Shown here: positions 31,310-39,927 of the stretch, piece by piece
Layout: each line of letters begins with the position of its first letter
How positions within the stretch are numbered: the first letter of the stretch is position 1
IMG/VR virus record: IMGVR_UViG_3300005253_002057
Coordinates: 1-64,000 of that record
From: a virus
Length of the DNA: 64,000 nt
Reading direction: 5' to 3' (one strand)
Translations under genes and position numbers: made by a program
The notes under the pieces: model-generated
What the model was told of the DNA's origin: nothing
Seen by the model: the letters and a program-made list of their open reading frames with translations, nothing else
Databases searched by the model: none

Positions 31310-32136
31310 AAATTTGCATTATTAGTCCCATAGACTATCTAGAAGAGCTAAGTGTACATACTAATAGTCAGATGATGTTAGCCCATCTAGTGCTCAAGAG
31401 TCTTAAGTATAGAAACTTCTATAGGGCTATGGTCGAGCGTGGTGACTTCATAATGATGGATAATAGCTTTCATGAGCTAAGAGAAGCCTTGCCTACTCTT
31501 GAGTTAGTTAAGGCAGTTGAATCCATAGGTAGAGTTGATGTAATGGTAGCCCCAGATGTGTGGCCTAAGAGAACTGAAACAGAAATTCTCACTAAGATGT
31601 TTCTTGATGAGCCAAGAGTGCAAAGGCTTAGGTCAGAAGGTACAAGAATAATGTATGTAGCTCATGGAGGAACTATTGAAGCATTTAGCCTAGCTGCTCA
31701 TTTTTGTAAGGCTCAAGACCTTGATTACATAGGTCTTAGTAGCGAGAATGCTAGTAGTGGGGGCTTATCCAGAGCAGAAGCTACTAGAGCTATATTAAAA
31801 GAAGGCTTTGAGGGAGATATACACTGGTTAGGTATAGGACAACCAGTTATGGCAGTTATACAGGCTGCTTGTTCTGTAGGAGTGGCTAGTATAGATGGCT
31901 CTTCTCCTATAAAGATAGCAACCAGGGGATATCCTTTTGACTTCAGAGGCTCAGTAAAACCTACAATGGATTTAGAACAAGGTGAGTATACTGAGAGTAT
32001 GATTATTAGATCAAAGGTTATTATCTCTCAGATGAAACAGATAGTTCTAGCTAAAGGTATTAGTAGTAAGGCTCAAACTGAGCATGAAAAAGTACTTAAT
32101 AATCCTAGCCAGTGTGGAAGAGGAGATCCTCATTAA
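31306..32136 (+). CDS. dpdA: TGT-like DNA base-exchange enzyme (DpdA family)
   Basis: 276 residues from GTG. TIM-barrel of the tRNA-guanine transglycosylase superfamily: DFIMMDN with Asp52, MVAPDVW with Asp84, DYIGLSS, and HWLGIGQP...VGVASIDGSSPIKIATRGYPF, which follows the TGT pattern L-x-GVG-x-P...GVD-x-FD...PTR-x-AR-x-G; Asp197 is the nucleophile candidate. Phage DpdA proteins put 7-deazaguanines into DNA; adjacency to folE/queCDE and the polymerase supports DNA rather than tRNA as substrate. Much shorter than bacterial TGT (about 370) and without its zinc domain. Confidence 0.8.
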   Translation: MKICIISPIDYLEELSVHTNSQMMLAHLVLKSLKYRNFYRAMVERGDFIMMDNSFHELREALPTLELVKAVESIGRVDVMVAPDVWPKRTETEILTKMFLDEPRVQRLRSEGTRIMYVAHGGTIEAFSLAAHFCKAQDLDYIGLSSENASSGGLSRAEATRAILKEGFEGDIHWLGIGQPVMAVIQAACSVGVASIDGSSPIKIATRGYPFDFRGSVKPTMDLEQGEYTESMIIRSKVIISQMKQIVLAKGISSKAQTEHEKVLNNPSQCGRGDPH

Positions 32137-32139
32137 GTA

Positions 32140-34869
32140 ATGGCAAAAGCACAATGGGCTAGGCTAGATAAATCTTGGGCTTCTAGACTTGAGTTTTATG
32201 ATCTTGATAAGCGAGATCAGAAAAAGCTTGCTGGAAAGCGTAAGCATCCTTTAGCTAAGTGTGAAGAATGTCCTCTTGAAAGAAAGGTATGTGTTCCTGG
32301 CTTTGGCACAAGAAAAGCACAGATAGTTTGGTGTGGTGAGTCTCCAGGGGCGCAAGAGTTATGGGCTAGGGAGCCTTATATAGGGCCTGCTGGAAAGCTA
32401 CTAAAAGAAATACTCAAAGAGGAATCAATACCTATAGAGGACTGCTGGTTTACTAACTCCACTCTTTGCTTAATGAGCGAAGATGAAGAATGGGCTGAGA
32501 AAGAAATACAAGCATGCTCAGATAGATTATTTGATGAGATAGCAGAAGTCAATCCTAAGTTGGTAGTTGCTTTAGGAGCAGATGCTTTCTACTCCCTTAC
32601 TGGATTTGATGAAAAGATAACTTTAGTATCAGGTACTATGTTCAAAACAAAGGATGGAAAGTACGATGTACTACCTATAATCCATCCTGCTTATGTTCTT
32701 CATAATGAGGGAGAAGTGTCTAATTTTAGGCACTATGTACGTCAGGTATTTAGATTAGTTTATGCTCCCAGTCTTACCTCTAGACTTAAAGATCCAAATA
32801 CTACATTAGTATTAGATGAAGATTGGGAAGATGCTTGTAACTTAGTTCATAAGAAGGCTAGTAAGACTGGGAAATTACTTATAGATATAGAGTCCACTGC
32901 CTATGATCCTTTAAGAGAGAATTTACTTATTGTAGGTGTTTCTCCTGATGGAATTAACTCCTATCTTTTTCCTACTGCAGAATTTGATGAAGACGGAGAA
33001 TGGTTAAGACCTATAGAGGAAAATGTTCCTGAAGAAAGTATTAAATTTAAGCAACTTAATAAGTTAATTTCTGAAAGAGAAGCCTTTGAGAGAGAAGGGC
33101 ATAATGTAGACTTTGACCAGAAATGGTTGAAGAGTAGAGGCTTTGATGTATACTTTACTAGAGATACTTTTCTTGCTGACTATACAATGCATGAACAAGC
33201 TGGAGGTCATGGACTTAAGTCATTAATAAATTATCACTTTGGAAATGATGACTGGGAGAAAACTCTAAAGAAGGGACTAGGAAAGATAAAGAACTACGCT
33301 GATATTCCAGTTATTTCAATGAACGAGTATGCTGGTAAAGATGTTGCTTGGAACTGGTCTCTAGGCGAGAGTCAGCGTAATGAGTTAATGACTGATGATG
33401 ATAAGTTTGTACACGATGAGATACTCATAAAGTGTATGCACACATTCTCAGCTACTACTTTAAGAGGCTATAAAGTAGATCTAAAGAAGTCTCTTGAGTT
33501 AGTAGAAGAGCTTACTGATAAACTGGATTATCATGCCTCCACTCTTAGGGATCTAGTTGAGGATACTAGCTTTAATCCCGGCTCCAGTATTAAGGTTTCT
33601 GCCTATCTATATGATGAGCTAGGGCTACCTACTATCCTTGGAAGAAACTCTCAGGCAAAAACTCTTAGGGCTGTACAATCTTATTGTATTGATAGAGTTA
33701 CTAATGGGAATGATACAGACGGAACTCTTGCTCACGCTTTAGAGTTTATAGATTCTAAGTTGGAGTATGCTTCCCTTGCGAAAGAAGTAGGAACTTATGT
33801 AGTAGGAATAGTTAGAAAGCTAGGACCAGACTTAAGACTACATCCTAGAGTACGTTTAAGTGGGGCTGTTACTGGCCGTATTGCTATGGATGAGCCCTCT
33901 TTACTTAACTTCTTAAAGGGCTCAAGAGTTAGAGAGCAAATAGTTCCAGATAATGATGAGTGGCTAATAGCTGAGGCTGATGCTAAACAGTTTGAGCTCC
34001 GCTACTATGCCGATTACATAAAAGATGAAACCTTAACTAAAGGATTGGCCAATCCAGACTATGATCCTCATGATGAAGCTACTACTTTAATATTCAAGCA
34101 AGTAATAGAATTATGCAGAATTATAGCACGGGCTGAAGTTAAGGAGGTAGCTGAGAGAGCGTACGAGGACCTTAAGTTATTAGGTACTAAAACTGGTAGT
34201 TATCTTACTGAAGAAGCCAGAAGAGCAGTATTTTATTCAAAGCTCCCAGATAATATATCAGCAATTCCTTTTGAACAAATAACGAAAGCCTTTTCTGACT
34301 GCTGTGATATATACAGAAGAATTGCAAAGACAGTAGTATTTGGACTTCTTTATAATAGAGGGGCTCAAGCTATAGCCAGGGCATTTAGAATTACATATGC
34401 TGATGCTTTATTATGGATAGAAGCTATAAAAGGTCCTTGGGAGGGAGTTCCTAGATATGAGGACTATGTAAGAAAGTGTCTGGATGAAGATGGAAGAATA
34501 ACTTCTCAGTTTAGACGTTGGCGTAGAGCCCCTTCAGTTAATGATACTAACTGGCATGAATGGTTTAATGCTTTCATTAACTTTCCAATACAGTCTGCTT
34601 GCAATGATATAAATATGTTGAATATGAACTTGCTGTATAATAGGGAAGAGGAACTGGGAATCAAGGTAATGTGGCCTATTCATGACTCACAGATATTTCA
34701 AGTTAGAAAAGATGGATATAAAGAAAGATTAGCCTTTATTCAGACTTTACTAGAGGAAAATATACAAAAACTGGTAGGGGCAAAAGAAGTTAAGTTTGCA
34801 GTAGAGACAAAAGTGGGCCCTGACTGGTACAATGTTAAAGACGTATCAAAGTTTGAGCTGGTAGCCTAA
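32140..34869 (+). CDS. Family-A DNA polymerase with N-terminal uracil-DNA glycosylase domain
   Basis: 909 residues, three modules. (1) Family-4 UDG, about 30-205: Fe-S Cys41, Cys44, Cys110, Cys126; GESPGAQE at 66-73; HPA at 182-184. (2) 3'-5' exonuclease, about 240-410: DIE at 249-251, HNVDFD at 321-326, NEYAGKD at 395-401. (3) Polymerase, about 430-909: TGR at 578-580, motif A EADAKQFELR with Asp614, O-helix R726-x3-K730-x3-F734-G, and motif C HDS at 848-850 where most family members have HDE. About 60 extra residues lie between motifs A and B. UDG-PolA fusions are known in some phages. Replicative polymerase of the element. Confidence 0.93.
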   Translation: MAKAQWARLDKSWASRLEFYDLDKRDQKKLAGKRKHPLAKCEECPLERKVCVPGFGTRKAQIVWCGESPGAQELWAREPYIGPAGKLLKEILKEESIPIEDCWFTNSTLCLMSEDEEWAEKEIQACSDRLFDEIAEVNPKLVVALGADAFYSLTGFDEKITLVSGTMFKTKDGKYDVLPIIHPAYVLHNEGEVSNFRHYVRQVFRLVYAPSLTSRLKDPNTTLVLDEDWEDACNLVHKKASKTGKLLIDIESTAYDPLRENLLIVGVSPDGINSYLFPTAEFDEDGEWLRPIEENVPEESIKFKQLNKLISEREAFEREGHNVDFDQKWLKSRGFDVYFTRDTFLADYTMHEQAGGHGLKSLINYHFGNDDWEKTLKKGLGKIKNYADIPVISMNEYAGKDVAWNWSLGESQRNELMTDDDKFVHDEILIKCMHTFSATTLRGYKVDLKKSLELVEELTDKLDYHASTLRDLVEDTSFNPGSSIKVSAYLYDELGLPTILGRNSQAKTLRAVQSYCIDRVTNGNDTDGTLAHALEFIDSKLEYASLAKEVGTYVVGIVRKLGPDLRLHPRVRLSGAVTGRIAMDEPSLLNFLKGSRVREQIVPDNDEWLIAEADAKQFELRYYADYIKDETLTKGLANPDYDPHDEATTLIFKQVIELCRIIARAEVKEVAERAYEDLKLLGTKTGSYLTEEARRAVFYSKLPDNISAIPFEQITKAFSDCCDIYRRIAKTVVFGLLYNRGAQAIARAFRITYADALLWIEAIKGPWEGVPRYEDYVRKCLDEDGRITSQFRRWRRAPSVNDTNWHEWFNAFINFPIQSACNDINMLNMNLLYNREEELGIKVMWPIHDSQIFQVRKDGYKERLAFIQTLLEENIQKLVGAKEVKFAVETKVGPDWYNVKDVSKFELVA

Positions 34870-34890
34870 AGATCATAATTCATTAATTTT

Positions 34891-34906
34891 TAATGACCAA
34901 GGTTTA
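34891..34906 (+). repeat. Recurring intergenic motif TAATGACCAAGGTTTA, copy 1
   Basis: Same 16-mer recurs at 44889-44904, and a variant (TAATGAACAAGGTATC) starts at 54496. Each copy lies at the end of a long gene and, in the first two, just before a promoter. Confidence 0.6.
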
Positions 34907-34931
34907 CCATTGTCGCAGTTTCTCATATAAT
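34903..34931 (+). promoter_or_regulatory. Probable promoter of the coat-like gene
   Basis: TTTACC (34903-34908), 17-nt spacer, TATAAT (34926-34931); 4 nt before a GTG start. The -10 and spacing are perfect, the -35 matches 4 of 6. Would drive the virion block as a leaderless transcript. Confidence 0.6.
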
Positions 34932-34935
34932 CAGG

Positions 34936-35196
34936 GTGAGTTTAAGTGTGCAAGACACTAATCTGGCTCAGAAAGTGAGGAACAGAACTATGGAGATGGT
35001 AGGAGCGCTGATTGGCGTAGTTATAGCGATGGTAGTGGGAGTAGCCTTGCTTCCAGTCATTGTGAACACTATAGCCACCCTTAATACCGAGACCACAGAT
35101 GCCTCGGTAATTTCCTTGGCGGGACTTCTTCCTATAATCCTGATTGCGATCGTGATTATGGGAGCTGTGGCTTTCGTCGCCGGCGGTCTGGGCTAG
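34936..35196 (+). CDS. Two-helix membrane protein, candidate major coat protein copy 1
   Basis: 86 residues. Polar N-terminus, helix 1 at about 22-44 (GVVIAMVVGVALLPVIV), short Thr/Asp-rich loop, helix 2 at about 58-84 (LLPIILIAIVIMGAVAFV). The LLPVI...SLAGLLPIILI pattern recurs in the product at 38499-38720. Small two-helix proteins are the coat subunits of spindle-shaped and filamentous viruses; this is the first gene of the putative virion block and has its own promoter. More GC-rich than neighbours, a sign of high expression or separate origin. Coat role is inferred. Confidence 0.65.
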   Translation: MSLSVQDTNLAQKVRNRTMEMVGALIGVVIAMVVGVALLPVIVNTIATLNTETTDASVISLAGLLPIILIAIVIMGAVAFVAGGLG

Positions 35197-35287
35197 TAGC
35201 TGTTACGAGAATTTTCTAGCCCAGACGATAATTAGTGAGTACGGTGCTACTAGCTACGCCTAGCGTATCGGGGTACTTAATGGTGGT

Positions 35288-35304
35288 GATGCTTTACAAG
35301 CATC
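35288..35304 (+). other. Short hairpin downstream of coat-like gene
   Basis: GATGCTT-TAC-AAGCATC, a perfect 7-bp stem with a 3-nt loop, in a 160-nt gap between the coat-like gene and the next gene. No T-run. It could limit read-through or stabilise the coat mRNA end. A 16-codon frame overlaps it; I see no other gene in the gap. Confidence 0.4.
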
Positions 35305-35358
35305 TAATGGATAGCGAGCCCACCAGCTAGTTATGAATATGTCTTACAGGTTTTCCCT

Positions 35359-35583
35359 ATGTCAATAAGAATGTCTGCTAGAGGAAGTGCTTGGATAGAA
35401 AAGCAGCTTCTTCGAGAAGGACCAGGAACAGTTCCAGAACTGGTCGCTGCATTTATAGTCACCTCCAAGAATCCTATAGATTCTGTTGAAGATATACAGG
35501 TTGAGCTAACTGCGCTTGACCCTGACTTGGTTGAACGTTCCTTTATAGCCCTGTCACAGCAGGGAATGGTACAGGTGACTTAG
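35359..35583 (+). CDS. Small winged-helix-like protein
   Basis: 74 residues. Helix-turn-helix-like order with a final LVERSFIALSQQGMVQVT resembling the recognition helix plus wing of winged-helix proteins. Similar C-terminal endings occur in several small genes at 57-61 kb. Function unknown. Confidence 0.55.
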   Translation: MSIRMSARGSAWIEKQLLREGPGTVPELVAAFIVTSKNPIDSVEDIQVELTALDPDLVERSFIALSQQGMVQVT

Positions 35584-35584
35584 C

Positions 35585-38497
35585 ATGTTTAATATTGAAG
35601 AAGAACAAGAAGAAGAAAAAATCTGGGTTCTTAGTAAGAGATCTGATCAGAGAAAGAAAGACAAAAAGGCAAGTAAAGCTGCAGTAAGGGCTAGAAGAGG
35701 CGAAAGAAGAGAAAAGAGACTAAGTCTTAAGAAGGAGAAGAAGAAGAAAAAGTCTACTGCTATTCAAAGGCTTAGGGGTAAAGGGCCAAAGATAAGTTCC
35801 ACTCAGATAGTAGCTGAGAAAGCCTCTACTAGGGCTACTGCTCCTCCTTCTCCTGCTACAGCTAGTGCTAGGCCTAAGCGAGGTGTAGTAGCAAGGGAGA
35901 CACAGGCTCAGTTTAAGGCTTTTCAGGCACGAGAACAATTAAAAGCGGCCCCAGCTCTTTTAGCTGCTTTTAATAAAAAGGTTGCGGACCAGAGGGCAGC
36001 TTCAGCTAAGAAGCGAGAACAAGCAGCTAAGAAGCAAGCACAAGCAGCCCTAGTAGTTAAACTTCGAGATCAAAAGAGAATAGATGATAAGAAGGCTAGA
36101 AGTACTAGGTTTACGGCTCCAGCCATTACTGGCTCTACAACCTTTGAAGACGACGCACCTGATACTGGACCCGCTTTTGCTAGAGCAGCTACCGCTAAAA
36201 GAGGAAAAGTCGCAGGATTGGCTTCACTAAGTCTTGCTGCTGCTACTAGTACACTAGCTACAACTAGGCCAACCACTGTAGCACCTAGAGATTTTAGGGA
36301 TGTAAAACCTAGAGTTACTAGACCACCAGAGACTGAACGTTTTAGAGATGAAAAGGGACAAACAGTAATAGACTTTGCTATATCCAGATCACTAGGTAGA
36401 TTTACTAAACCTAGGCCACGATCTATTACAAGAGTTGCTAGTAAAGGAGTTGTTAGTAAAGGAGTTGTTAGTACAGGAGAAAAAATAAGGAGAAGAGCTG
36501 TAGCTATATTCAGACCTAGTGACGAAGGTAGAGGTAGACAAGATCTAGGTACTGGTAGAGGGACTAGGTTCTTTACCAAGAGAGCTATTGATCTACGGCC
36601 TGATTTTGAAGAAAGCGGACTTAGCCCAAGGCAAGGAAGATTTGTGGCCCGAGGACTAGGAGAAGCAACTAAAAGGGCAAAAGAAGTAGCCCTTACAACT
36701 CGCAGAGTTGGAACCACTTCAGAGGATATTAGACAAATTAGACTACGTGTAGGAAGGACTCTTGGAAAAGCAACAGAAATAACTGATGCTAACCGAGCAG
36801 CAATAGAACGAGGGGAAATAGAATTTTTAACTCCTGTACCTAGCACTTTTAAGAGAGCACTAATAGCTGCTGAGGTTGGTAGCCTAATACTTCCTGGAGG
36901 TGTAGTTGCTAGGCCTGCAGGCTTTGTACTTAAAACAGTAGCAAGACCAGTAATAAGTTTTGCTGCTCCTAAAGTGGCTAGACTTGCTACACCTGTAGTT
37001 ACTAGAACCACTGGTTTACTAGCTAGAGGATTGGCTAGGGAAAGAGTTATAACTGGGGGAGTAAGAAGTACTAGAGGACTGTTTCAGTCAGCAGCTCAGA
37101 GGGCAAGAGAGCTAGGTTCTTCTACCATAAGAGTAACATCCCCAGTAGCTACAAGAACAGCAGCCGTAGCTTCAAGAACTACAGCTGCTGCAGGTAGAGC
37201 AGCCACTTTAGCAGCCAAGCCTGTTAGAGCAACTGGAGAAGGACTATTTAGTGTTGTTAGAGCTACACCTAGAGTAGCTAGAACAGCAGGACAAACTGTA
37301 AAAACTCTAGCAAGAGGGGCAGATGAGGGAGTAAGAATTAGTGCTAAAGCCTCTCGTCAGTTAGCCCAAACTGCCCAGCTTCAGGCTCTAGCAGCTAAAC
37401 AAGGTGGTAGTGTAGTAAGAGTAGCTACTAGAAATCCATTTGCTGCATTTGGTAGAGGAGTAGCAGGCGCTACTAAGCTAGCTGCTAAGTCTACAGCAAG
37501 AAAAGCAGCCTCTCCAGGTAGACGTTTAGCTGCTCCAGCAGCTAAGGTAATTAAAGGAGCTAAAACAGGAGCAAGAGTTGGTACAAAGGTAGTTAAACCT
37601 GTAGCAAAGCCTGTATTACGAGGATCTGGTAGACTACTTAGAAGTCCAGTAGGCTTAGTAGCTGGGGGGCTAGGTGCAGTAGTAGGAGGAGGTTTAATAC
37701 TACAAGGACTTAAAGGTGCTCCCCTTGCTCCAGCTCAGCAAGCCCCAGCCCCAGCTGCGCCAGCTGCTCCTCAAGATACTAGAAGACCCCAGAGACAGCA
37801 GCAACAGCAGGCTGCACAAGCTGTACAAGCTGCTCCAGCCCCAGCTAGAGGACCTGCTAGGGTTACTACAGTTACTCCTGTTACTGCGCCTAGTACAGTA
37901 GTAATAGATGAAGGGGCTACATCAGCCCCAAGTAGAACCCCTGTACCTATAACTACTACTCCTGGTAAGATAGCTCAGACTATAGCGGTGCCTACTATAG
38001 GTCCTGATGGTCAACCTATTATAGACCCTATTACTGGGGAAGTAGTTACTACTGTAGTGGATATAGTAGATGTTCCTCTTGTTGAAGGTGAGCCTGATGT
38101 AAGTCCTTTACCTGCTATAGTCCCACTAGTAGCAGCTGCTGCAGGTATAGCAACTGGTCTTCTTTCAAGAGGCAGAGGTGGAGGAAGCTCTAGTCAATCA
38201 TTCTTTGGTGGAAGTAGTTCTTTTATAGGGCCAACTATATTTAGAACAGCTGAGGGACAGACTGGAATAAGAATAGTGAAGGATGGTAAAGGCACTATAA
38301 CACTAGAAGTAGAGAGAGTTCCAGTTAAGAGATTTACCATTTTAGGTAGACCTTTAGTAAAGAGACCTACCAGAATCTTAGGAGCAGCAGTACAAAGTAA
38401 AGCAATAGCTTCTGCTGGTCAATCACTGCTCAATCCTCCAGTTGTAGGAAGTACAACTGTACTGGCTAAAAGAGCTTTACAAGGAAGGCTTAGATAG
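35585..38497 (+). CDS. Large Arg/Ala-rich protein with membrane segments
   Basis: 970 residues. N-terminal 180 residues are Lys/Arg/Glu-rich (KKEKKKKKSTAIQRLRGKG); a long Ala/Arg/Thr region with imperfect RVA-type repeats follows; then a hydrophobic glycine-rich segment (GLVAGGLGAVVGGGLILQGL, near 700), a Pro/Ala/Gln-rich stretch with Gln runs, a second hydrophobic segment (AIVPLVAAAAGIATGLL, near 855) and a beta-rich C-terminal domain. Suggests a virion protein that binds DNA and inserts in membrane. Strong Arg codons (aga/agg) throughout match the neighbours. Confidence 0.75.
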   Translation: MFNIEEEQEEEKIWVLSKRSDQRKKDKKASKAAVRARRGERREKRLSLKKEKKKKKSTAIQRLRGKGPKISSTQIVAEKASTRATAPPSPATASARPKRGVVARETQAQFKAFQAREQLKAAPALLAAFNKKVADQRAASAKKREQAAKKQAQAALVVKLRDQKRIDDKKARSTRFTAPAITGSTTFEDDAPDTGPAFARAATAKRGKVAGLASLSLAAATSTLATTRPTTVAPRDFRDVKPRVTRPPETERFRDEKGQTVIDFAISRSLGRFTKPRPRSITRVASKGVVSKGVVSTGEKIRRRAVAIFRPSDEGRGRQDLGTGRGTRFFTKRAIDLRPDFEESGLSPRQGRFVARGLGEATKRAKEVALTTRRVGTTSEDIRQIRLRVGRTLGKATEITDANRAAIERGEIEFLTPVPSTFKRALIAAEVGSLILPGGVVARPAGFVLKTVARPVISFAAPKVARLATPVVTRTTGLLARGLARERVITGGVRSTRGLFQSAAQRARELGSSTIRVTSPVATRTAAVASRTTAAAGRAATLAAKPVRATGEGLFSVVRATPRVARTAGQTVKTLARGADEGVRISAKASRQLAQTAQLQALAAKQGGSVVRVATRNPFAAFGRGVAGATKLAAKSTARKAASPGRRLAAPAAKVIKGAKTGARVGTKVVKPVAKPVLRGSGRLLRSPVGLVAGGLGAVVGGGLILQGLKGAPLAPAQQAPAPAAPAAPQDTRRPQRQQQQQAAQAVQAAPAPARGPARVTTVTPVTAPSTVVIDEGATSAPSRTPVPITTTPGKIAQTIAVPTIGPDGQPIIDPITGEVVTTVVDIVDVPLVEGEPDVSPLPAIVPLVAAAAGIATGLLSRGRGGGSSSQSFFGGSSSFIGPTIFRTAEGQTGIRIVKDGKGTITLEVERVPVKRFTILGRPLVKRPTRILGAAVQSKAIASAGQSLLNPPVVGSTTVLAKRALQGRLR

Positions 38498-38498
38498 A

Positions 38499-38720
38499 TT
38501 GGGAATTGTAAAAACCTTCGGAGCCTTTATAGGCACAGCCATAACACTAGTTTTGCTCTGGGAGTTTCTTCCAGTTATTCAGACTTTGTTTGATGGAGTT
38601 TCTGATAACTCAGTTCTGAGTGATAGGGAACTAGGGACTATAAGTCTACTACCTTTAATAATAGTAATAATAATACTGCTGGGCTCTGCAGCTATAATAA
38701 GATCCAAACTAAAGAGATGA
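38499..38720 (+). CDS. Two-helix membrane protein, candidate coat protein copy 2
   Basis: 73 residues from TTG, with AAGGAAGG upstream. Helix 1 about 7-28 (GTAITLVLLWEFLPVI), loop with DNSVLSDRELG, helix 2 about 49-68 (LLPLIIVIIILLGSAAII), basic end KLKR. Same order and LP-V-I / SLLPLI motifs as the product at 34936-35196, so the two are paralogues. Confidence 0.65.
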   Translation: MGIVKTFGAFIGTAITLVLLWEFLPVIQTLFDGVSDNSVLSDRELGTISLLPLIIVIIILLGSAAIIRSKLKR

Positions 38721-38833
38721 AAGTCCTTGCCTTGTTAAAAACTCATTATATAGGTCTAAGTAGCTCCTTCTCCATAGTTGGAGCTTTTATGATCTGGTGG
38801 GCCTCAAATGGTTGGGACTGTCCCTTAGGTTAA
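38717..38833 (+). CDS. 38-residue single-helix membrane peptide
   Basis: Begins MKVLALLKTHYIGLSS; one helix containing AFMIWW. ATGA overlap with the coat-like gene, and ends just before the ribosome site AAGGAGGAA of the next gene. Confidence 0.55.
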   Translation: MKVLALLKTHYIGLSSSFSIVGAFMIWWASNGWDCPLG

Positions 38834-38844
38834 GGAGGAAATAT

Positions 38845-39927
38845 ATGCCTTACTCTCATTCTTGGATAAAGCAGTTAGGACTTTCTATTGGGCTTGCTAT
38901 AGTATTTATAGCAGGCTTTGTATATCTTACAGCCCCTCCCTGTGCCTTTGGAGCAGCTGAGTGTCCTGTAGGTTCAACTTCTGTATTCTCTGAGAATATA
39001 GGAATACAAGGTGGAACTACTTTTACTACAACTATAGATAGTACTCCTACAGGAGATAGAACATATACTATACCTGCTACAGGAGCAAATGATACTTTTG
39101 CCCTACTTGGTACAAGTAATGTGTTTTCTGGTAGTGGGGCTCTACTAGATAAGTTTGTCAACTCTGGAGATGGTATAACTATTACAGTTGAGAATACTAA
39201 TGGAACTCCAACTGGATTTAGTGTAGTAGATATAATTGGCCCTTCAAGCACCGCAAACTATGAACTTCTTACTATATCTAATGATGGGGTAGATGAATCA
39301 GGAGATGTGCTTAAGATCACAGGTAATGGAGTCGTAGATGTTACCAGTGCTCAATTTAGCGTAAGTACCGCAGTAGGGGGATCTAGTGCTGGTGCAACTA
39401 TAGCTATTCCAGCTAGTGGAACCGGAGATGCTGTAACCCTATTTAGTCAGGGCGCAGCAGATGGATCTGCTAATAATATGGGATATATAATGGGTTATGA
39501 TGGTGGTGCAGGATATTTGAAGTTAGCAAGTACAGATACTGATGGAGCCTCTACTGACGCAGATATCTGGAGAGTTCTAGATAGTCAGCTATCTATAGAT
39601 GCTAACACTACTTGGGACGAGAATGTCTTTGACAGCTATAGAGATGCAGAACTATTAGCCGCTTCTATTAGTCCTTCAGCCCCTTCTTATCAGTTTGAAA
39701 ATGGAAAAGTTTTAAGAGGAAGAGATGTTCTTATAGAAGTAGGTATTCTTAAGTCTTATGATGATGAATTCGTAGGTTATAATGACCAGCGGATGGCAGC
39801 TTTGCTGGCAGGAGGCATATATCAATCAGCTGAACTTATAGAACGAAACATGGTGCTAATAGAAGAGTTAATAAATAAAGTAAATCTTTTAGAGAATGAG
39901 ATCTGTGAACTTAAAGAAGCTTGTTAA
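38845..39927 (+). CDS. Membrane-anchored fibre-like protein with C-terminal coiled coil
   Basis: 360 residues from MPYSHSWIKQLGL; AAGGAGGAA sits upstream, so an earlier in-frame start is rejected. N-terminal signal-anchor helix (about 12-31), beta-rich Gly/Thr/Ser region like tail-fibre shafts, then a C-terminal helix-rich end (YNDQRMAALLAGGIYQSAEL, then heptads ending ELKEAC) resembling the trimerising chaperone ends of phage fibres. Probably a surface spike. Confidence 0.7.
   Translation: MPYSHSWIKQLGLSIGLAIVFIAGFVYLTAPPCAFGAAECPVGSTSVFSENIGIQGGTTFTTTIDSTPTGDRTYTIPATGANDTFALLGTSNVFSGSGALLDKFVNSGDGITITVENTNGTPTGFSVVDIIGPSSTANYELLTISNDGVDESGDVLKITGNGVVDVTSAQFSVSTAVGGSSAGATIAIPASGTGDAVTLFSQGAADGSANNMGYIMGYDGGAGYLKLASTDTDGASTDADIWRVLDSQLSIDANTTWDENVFDSYRDAELLAASISPSAPSYQFENGKVLRGRDVLIEVGILKSYDDEFVGYNDQRMAALLAGGIYQSAELIERNMVLIEELINKVNLLENEICELKEAC

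Noticed and set aside
35316-35358. Gene in the gap after the coat-like protein
   Set aside because: Only a 16-codon frame without a ribosome site; nothing supports translation.
36070-37011. 313-codon open frame antisense to the 970-residue basic protein
   Set aside because: Shadow of Ala/Arg-rich coding on the plus strand; no ribosome site, wrong strand for this arm, and low-complexity Ser/Leu product.
35585-38497. Tail tape-measure protein
   Set aside because: Long and Ala-rich with membrane segments, but far too basic, with a Lys/Arg N-terminus and no tail, portal or terminase genes nearby.
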